A DNA stretch of 64,000 nucleotides from Glacieibacterium arshaanense (GTDB taxonomy: Bacteria > Pseudomonadota > Alphaproteobacteria > Sphingomonadales > Sphingomonadaceae): assembly GCF_004681125.1 (NCBI RefSeq), contig NZ_SIHO01000002.1, forward strand, positions 846,563 to 910,562, in the 5' to 3' direction. The notes beneath the pieces were generated by a model, which was given only the letters and a program-made list of their open reading frames with translations, did not search any database and was not told the DNA's origin. Numbering within the stretch: position 1 is the first letter of the stretch; each line of letters opens with the position of its first letter. This document shows positions 61,026 through 64,000 of the stretch, one piece after another. A program made the position numbers and the translations under genes.

Positions 61026-61643
61026 TTATTGCGGAACGCGGACCGTCGTTCCTGATGTGCCCGGGAAATCTTTGAGCAATGCGGCGCTCAGCGGGCGAAT
61101 GGTGGCGCTCATCGAAGCGGCGTCGGTGCCGGCGGTTTCGGTGACCGAGGCGCGACCTTCCCAGATCGGCGTCATGTTGGCGCGACGCTTGATCTGCATC
61201 GACAGCGTGTTGACCGCCACCAGATTGTCGCGGCGACCGACGGGGACGGCGACAGCAGCGCCGGTGCTTGGCGCCGCCGTACCGCTGCCGGTGAAACCAA
61301 AGCCGACTTGCGTGTTGGCGGGCGCGGCGCGGCTCGACTGCGTTGTCTGCGTATAGGCCATCGTGGCGACGAACTCCGACGGCGCGCCGCCGACGGGGGC
61401 ACCGAAGCCGATGCGCGCCAATTCCTCGATGACAACAGCCTGGAAGGTGCGGAACTCGACTGTGGTGGCGAGTGCCGGATCATTGGCTTCGACAACAATG
61501 CTGCCGCGGGTGACCGGCTGGCCCATGTGGAAGCGCGTCACCTCGATATCGGCGGGACCGCTGCGGCAGGCCGACAGCAACATCAGTGCGGCAAGCGGTG
61601 CCACCAGCAGCGCGCGGCGATTGGCAGATTTGGTGATCGTCAT
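61026..61643 (-). CDS. DUF4136-like lipoprotein, paralogue 2
   Basis: A 205-residue lipoprotein with signal peptide and lipobox (LLSAC, Cys at about 25), then VTRFHMGQPVTRGSIVVEANDP. The residues TRFHMG, GSI, EFRT, IGF, IKRR and DFPG align with its neighbour, indicating a local gene duplication. It lacks the Gly-rich loop of paralogue 1. ATG at 61643; the frame upstream of it is not convincing. It diverges from galE. Confidence 0.72.
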   Translation of the reverse strand: MTITKSANRRALLVAPLAALMLLSACRSGPADIEVTRFHMGQPVTRGSIVVEANDPALATTVEFRTFQAVVIEELARIGFGAPVGGAPSEFVATMAYTQTTQSSRAAPANTQVGFGFTGSGTAAPSTGAAVAVPVGRRDNLVAVNTLSMQIKRRANMTPIWEGRASVTETAGTDAASMSATIRPLSAALLKDFPGTSGTTVRVPQ

Positions 61644-61809
61644 GGTGTTGGTACTCCTCGAGCCTGTCAGGGGGGATGAATGGCGGCAATATGGACGCAC
61701 GGGTGAATCCCGCCAAGCACGATCTGTTTCGACACGCTTAGGACTTGCACACCCGCACTGTTTTCCCGAGAAGAACCATTGGGCGTTGCGGCAAACCGAA
61801 GGAAATCTG

Positions 61810-62808
61810 ATGCCTGCCAATGTTCTGGTCACCGGTGGCGCCGGCTATATCGGCAGCCATGCGGTGCTGGCGCTGCGCGATGCCGGACAGGTTGTAACTG
61901 TGATCGACGACCTTAGCACCGGGTTCCGCTGGGCGGTGCCCGAAGACGTGGCGTTTTATCAGGGCAATGTCAGCGACGGCGTACTGATCGACAGCATCGT
62001 TGCGGCGCGCGGCATCGATGCAGTGATGCATTTCGCGGGGTCGATCATCGTCCCCGAATCGGTCACCGACCCGCTCAAATATTACCGCAACAACACCGCC
62101 GCGACGCGTGACCTGCTCGAATCGGTGGTGCGTAACGGCATCCGCCATTTCATCTTTTCGTCGACAGCGGCGGTCTATGGTTCGCCCGAACGCGTGCCCG
62201 TCGACGAATCGACGCCGCGCCTGCCGATCAATCCCTATGGCACATCGAAGCTGATGACCGAGTTGATGCTCGCCGATGTCGCTGCCGCACACCCGCTGAA
62301 CTACGCCGCGCTGCGTTATTTCAACGTCGCGGGCGCCGATCCGCAGGGACGCGCCGGCCAGTCGACCGCCGGCGCGACGCACCTCATCAAGATCGCCGTC
62401 GAAGCCGCACTCGGCAAGCGCGCCTCGGTCGCGGTTTATGGCACCGATTATGCGACCCCCGATGGCACCGGTGTGCGCGACTATATCCATGTCAGTGACT
62501 TGGCGGCCGCACACGTCGCGGCGCTCGACCGGTTGATGGCCGACCCTGACACCTCGCTGACGCTCAACTGCGGCTATGGTCGCGGTTTCTCCGTGCTCGA
62601 AGTGCTCGACGCAGTCGACCGCGTGGCCGGTGTCAAGCTCGACCGCGTCGTGTCGCCGCGTCGAGGCGGCGATTCGGACGCACTGGTCGCGACGGGGGAA
62701 CTTATCCTGCAGCAGCTTGACTGGGTGCCGCGCTACGCCGATCTCGATACCATCGTCGGCCATGCGCTGGCGTGGGAGCGCGGGCTGGCCCAACGCTCCA
62801 ATGTCTGA
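61810..62808 (+). CDS. galE: UDP-glucose 4-epimerase
   Basis: GalE interconverts UDP-glucose and UDP-galactose for envelope polysaccharides and glycolipids. The 332-residue extended SDR has VTGGAGYIGSHAVL at the N-terminus, HFAGSIIVPESV near residue 76, SSTAAVYG near 118 and NPYGTSKLMTE near 143 with Tyr and Lys, and GVRDYIHVSDLAAAH near 220. The ATG at 61810 is the best start, with no strong ribosome binding site visible. Confidence 0.9.
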   Translation: MPANVLVTGGAGYIGSHAVLALRDAGQVVTVIDDLSTGFRWAVPEDVAFYQGNVSDGVLIDSIVAARGIDAVMHFAGSIIVPESVTDPLKYYRNNTAATRDLLESVVRNGIRHFIFSSTAAVYGSPERVPVDESTPRLPINPYGTSKLMTELMLADVAAAHPLNYAALRYFNVAGADPQGRAGQSTAGATHLIKIAVEAALGKRASVAVYGTDYATPDGTGVRDYIHVSDLAAAHVAALDRLMADPDTSLTLNCGYGRGFSVLEVLDAVDRVAGVKLDRVVSPRRGGDSDALVATGELILQQLDWVPRYADLDTIVGHALAWERGLAQRSNV

Positions 62809-62840
62809 ATGTTCTAACCTCTGAACATCGGCCTCCGGCC

Positions 62841-62869
62841 TTGACTTGGCCGGGCCTCGCCCCTAGGAA
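62841..62869 (+). promoter_or_regulatory. Putative rpmJ promoter
   Basis: TTGACT at 62841-62846 and TAGGAA at 62864-62869 with a 17-base spacer, about 45 bases before the rpmJ ATG. It is also part of a GC-rich stretch with partial dyad symmetry. Weak evidence. Confidence 0.35.
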
Positions 62870-62913
62870 CGCGCCTTTCCATACCGACACCAGAATTCGA
62901 CGGGACTACCGCC

Positions 62914-63039
62914 ATGAAAGTTCGTAACTCGCTCAAGTCGCTCAAGAGCCGCCACCGCGACTGCCAGATCGTCCGCCGCCGCGGCCGGACCTATGTGATC
63001 AACAAGACCAACCGCCGTTTCAAGGCGCGTCAGGGCTGA
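62914..63039 (+). CDS. rpmJ: 50S ribosomal protein L36
   Basis: A 41-residue bL36 protein, very basic, starting [17 protein letters not shown] and ending NRRFKARQG. It has a single cysteine (Cys17) and the [13 protein letters not shown] end of alphaproteobacterial L36, whereas zinc-binding L36 has three Cys and one His; this is the non-zinc type. It binds 23S rRNA in the large subunit. It stands as a single gene between galE and a HAD phosphatase, as is common in this group. Confidence 0.93.
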   Translation: MKVRNSLKSLKSRHRDCQIVRRRGRTYVINKTNRRFKARQG

Positions 63040-63083
63040 TCAGCCGCGTTTCCGGCCCTGCGCCTGATTCGTCCCCCATTGTC

Positions 63084-63689
63084 ATGCCGCCTACCGCTGT
63101 CGTCTTTGACATCGGCAACGTCCTCTATGGCTGGGATCCGCGCTTTCTCTATGCCAAGCTGATCGCCGATCCGGCGCAGCTCGACTGGTTCCTGGCGAAC
63201 GTCGTGACGCATGACTGGCACTTCCAGCATGACGCCGGCCGCCCTTGGCGCCAAACCACCGCCGAACTTACTGCCGCGTTCCCCGACCACGCCGATCTCA
63301 TCGCCGCCTATGTGCCGCGCTGGCTCGAGACGATCTCGGGGCCGGTGCCGGGCATGCTTGATCTGGTCGAGGACCTTGCCGCGCGCGGCGTGCCGCTGTT
63401 CGGCATCACCAATTTTAGCGCCGAGTTCTGGGTGCCGTTTCGCGCCAGTGCGCCGGTATTCGACCATTTCCGCGATATCGTCGTGTCGGGCACCGAGCGG
63501 CTCACCAAACCCGATCCGGCAATCTACGCGCTGGCGCTCGACCGCTTCGGGCTGGCGCCGGGCGAAGGCCTGTTCATTGACGACCGGCTTGAAAATGTCG
63601 CCGCCGGCGAGGCCGCCGGCTTCCCCGGCCACCATTTCACCGGCGCCGCACCGCTGCGCGCCGAATTGCAGCGCCTAGGGCTGCTCTGA
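63084..63689 (+). CDS. HAD family phosphatase/hydrolase
   Basis: A 201-residue haloacid dehalogenase-like hydrolase. The four HAD motifs are visible: FDIGNVLYGWD at the N-terminus (nucleophile Asp), FGITNFSAEFW near residue 108 (motif II Thr), KPDPAIYALAL near 141 with the motif III Lys, and LFIDDRLENVAAGEAAGFPG near 164 (motif IV). The substrate is unknown. Its 3' end overlaps the convergent catalase-family gene by 15 bases. Confidence 0.85.
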   Translation: MPPTAVVFDIGNVLYGWDPRFLYAKLIADPAQLDWFLANVVTHDWHFQHDAGRPWRQTTAELTAAFPDHADLIAAYVPRWLETISGPVPGMLDLVEDLAARGVPLFGITNFSAEFWVPFRASAPVFDHFRDIVVSGTERLTKPDPAIYALALDRFGLAPGEGLFIDDRLENVAAGEAAGFPGHHFTGAAPLRAELQRLGLL

Positions 63690-64000
63690 CTGCCGCGGGT
63701 CGGCCGCCGCCGATCGCAGCGCCGCACTCTTCTGGTAAATCAGTCCGCGCACGCGCTGGATATTGCCGACCGGCTGATGCGCGGCGATGCCGTGCCAGGG
63801 GTTGAACGCCATCCGGTTGACCTCGGCCTCGCTCGCCTGCGCCGCGGCCCCGTCGAGGTCGCAGGACTTGACCACCAACTCGGCGACCTTGACCATCGGC
63901 GCGACGCCGGTGTCCCAGGCGTAGCCACCATCGACGGGCGTTCGGACATCATCGACATGGAACTGCAGATACAGGTCGAAGCCGATGTCGCCGACTGCCA
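63675..64000 (-). CDS. Catalase family protein, C-terminal part
   Basis: The gene enters from beyond the right edge of the window, so only its last 108 codons or so are seen, without the start. The C-terminus has FNPWHGIAAHQPVGNIQRVRGLIYQKSAALR, which fits the end of catalase-related haem proteins, and upstream FDLYLQFHVDD. The haem ligand region is outside the window, so activity cannot be judged. It is convergent with the HAD gene. Confidence 0.68.
   Translation of the reverse strand, partial: AVGDIGFDLYLQFHVDDVRTPVDGGYAWDTGVAPMVKVAELVVKSCDLDGAAAQASEAEVNRMAFNPWHGIAAHQPVGNIQRVRGLIYQKSAALRSAAADPRQSEQP

Noticed and set aside
1-64000. CRISPR array, prophage, insertion sequence or rRNA
   Set aside because: No regular spaced repeats, no phage or transposase proteins and no rRNA-like stretches were seen on reading the window.

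Overview
This 64 kb window is ordinary chromosome of a GC-rich alphaproteobacterium, most likely of the order Sphingomonadales. That placement is inferred from gene content and synteny: a serine palmitoyltransferase and acyl-carrier-protein pair for sphingolipid synthesis, the glnE-bcp-DUF455 run, the NDUFA12-MlaD-DUF2155-aat run, and an OmpA protein with a polyproline linker. I see no rRNA, confident tRNA, CRISPR array, prophage, plasmid gene or intact insertion sequence.

Layout. 0-7.2 kb: a 0.5 kb leader with an orphan minus-strand terminator, then glnE, bcp, a DUF455 gene, an M23 peptidase, an A-type Fe-S carrier and xthA. 7.2-13 kb, minus strand: a small membrane protein, a GNAT-like acyltransferase overlapping a membrane fatty acid hydroxylase, lptG-lptF and a Crp/Fnr regulator. 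13-19.7 kb: a DUF3604 lipoprotein facing an M13 peptidase and a PPC-domain protein, then a lipoprotein and an AraC regulator. 19.7-29.7 kb is lipid-centred: mprF with a VirJ/AcvB-like periplasmic hydrolase, spt-acpR, an exported M23-like protein on the other strand, a probable ceramide reductase and a fatty acyl-AMP/ACP ligase, then recX.

29.8-33.1 kb carries accessory genes for molybdenum hydroxylases (MoCF/MocA fusion, xdhC, coxG). 33.3-36.5 kb holds a double cold-shock protein, DUF192, NDUFA12, MlaD, DUF2155 and aat. 36.6-42.1 kb carries an alcohol dehydrogenase, an XRE regulator, a lipase-like hydrolase, an NAD epimerase and a divergent LysR gene. 42.1-43.1 kb is a gene-poor, relatively AT-rich gap. 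43.1-46.6 kb is ompA, an exported protein, an Ala/Thr-rich lipoprotein and lipB. 46.6-54 kb has a GMC oxidoreductase and the tightly packed run MBL hydrolase-DUF4230-nadA-nadC-molybdo-oxidoreductase-hemH. 54-64 kb holds a phaB-like reductase, an RHH protein, DUF924-purK-purE, gpmA, an M14 carboxypeptidase, two paralogous lipoproteins, galE, rpmJ, a HAD phosphatase and the edge of a catalase-family gene.

Two themes stand out. First, envelope lipid chemistry: sphingoid base synthesis, aminoacyl-phosphatidylglycerol synthesis and probable hydrolysis, LptFG, MlaD, and an acyltransferase/hydroxylase pair of unknown product. Second, a family of eight nested palindromic repeats (R1-R8 at 7203, 7874, 27049, 29680, 31380, 36553, 40068 and 58284). 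Each copy sits at, or a few bases beyond, the stop codon of a minus-strand gene. The inner hairpin arms vary between copies but stay paired within each full-length copy. No clearly new multi-gene system is proven; the repeat family and the lipid genes are the best leads.
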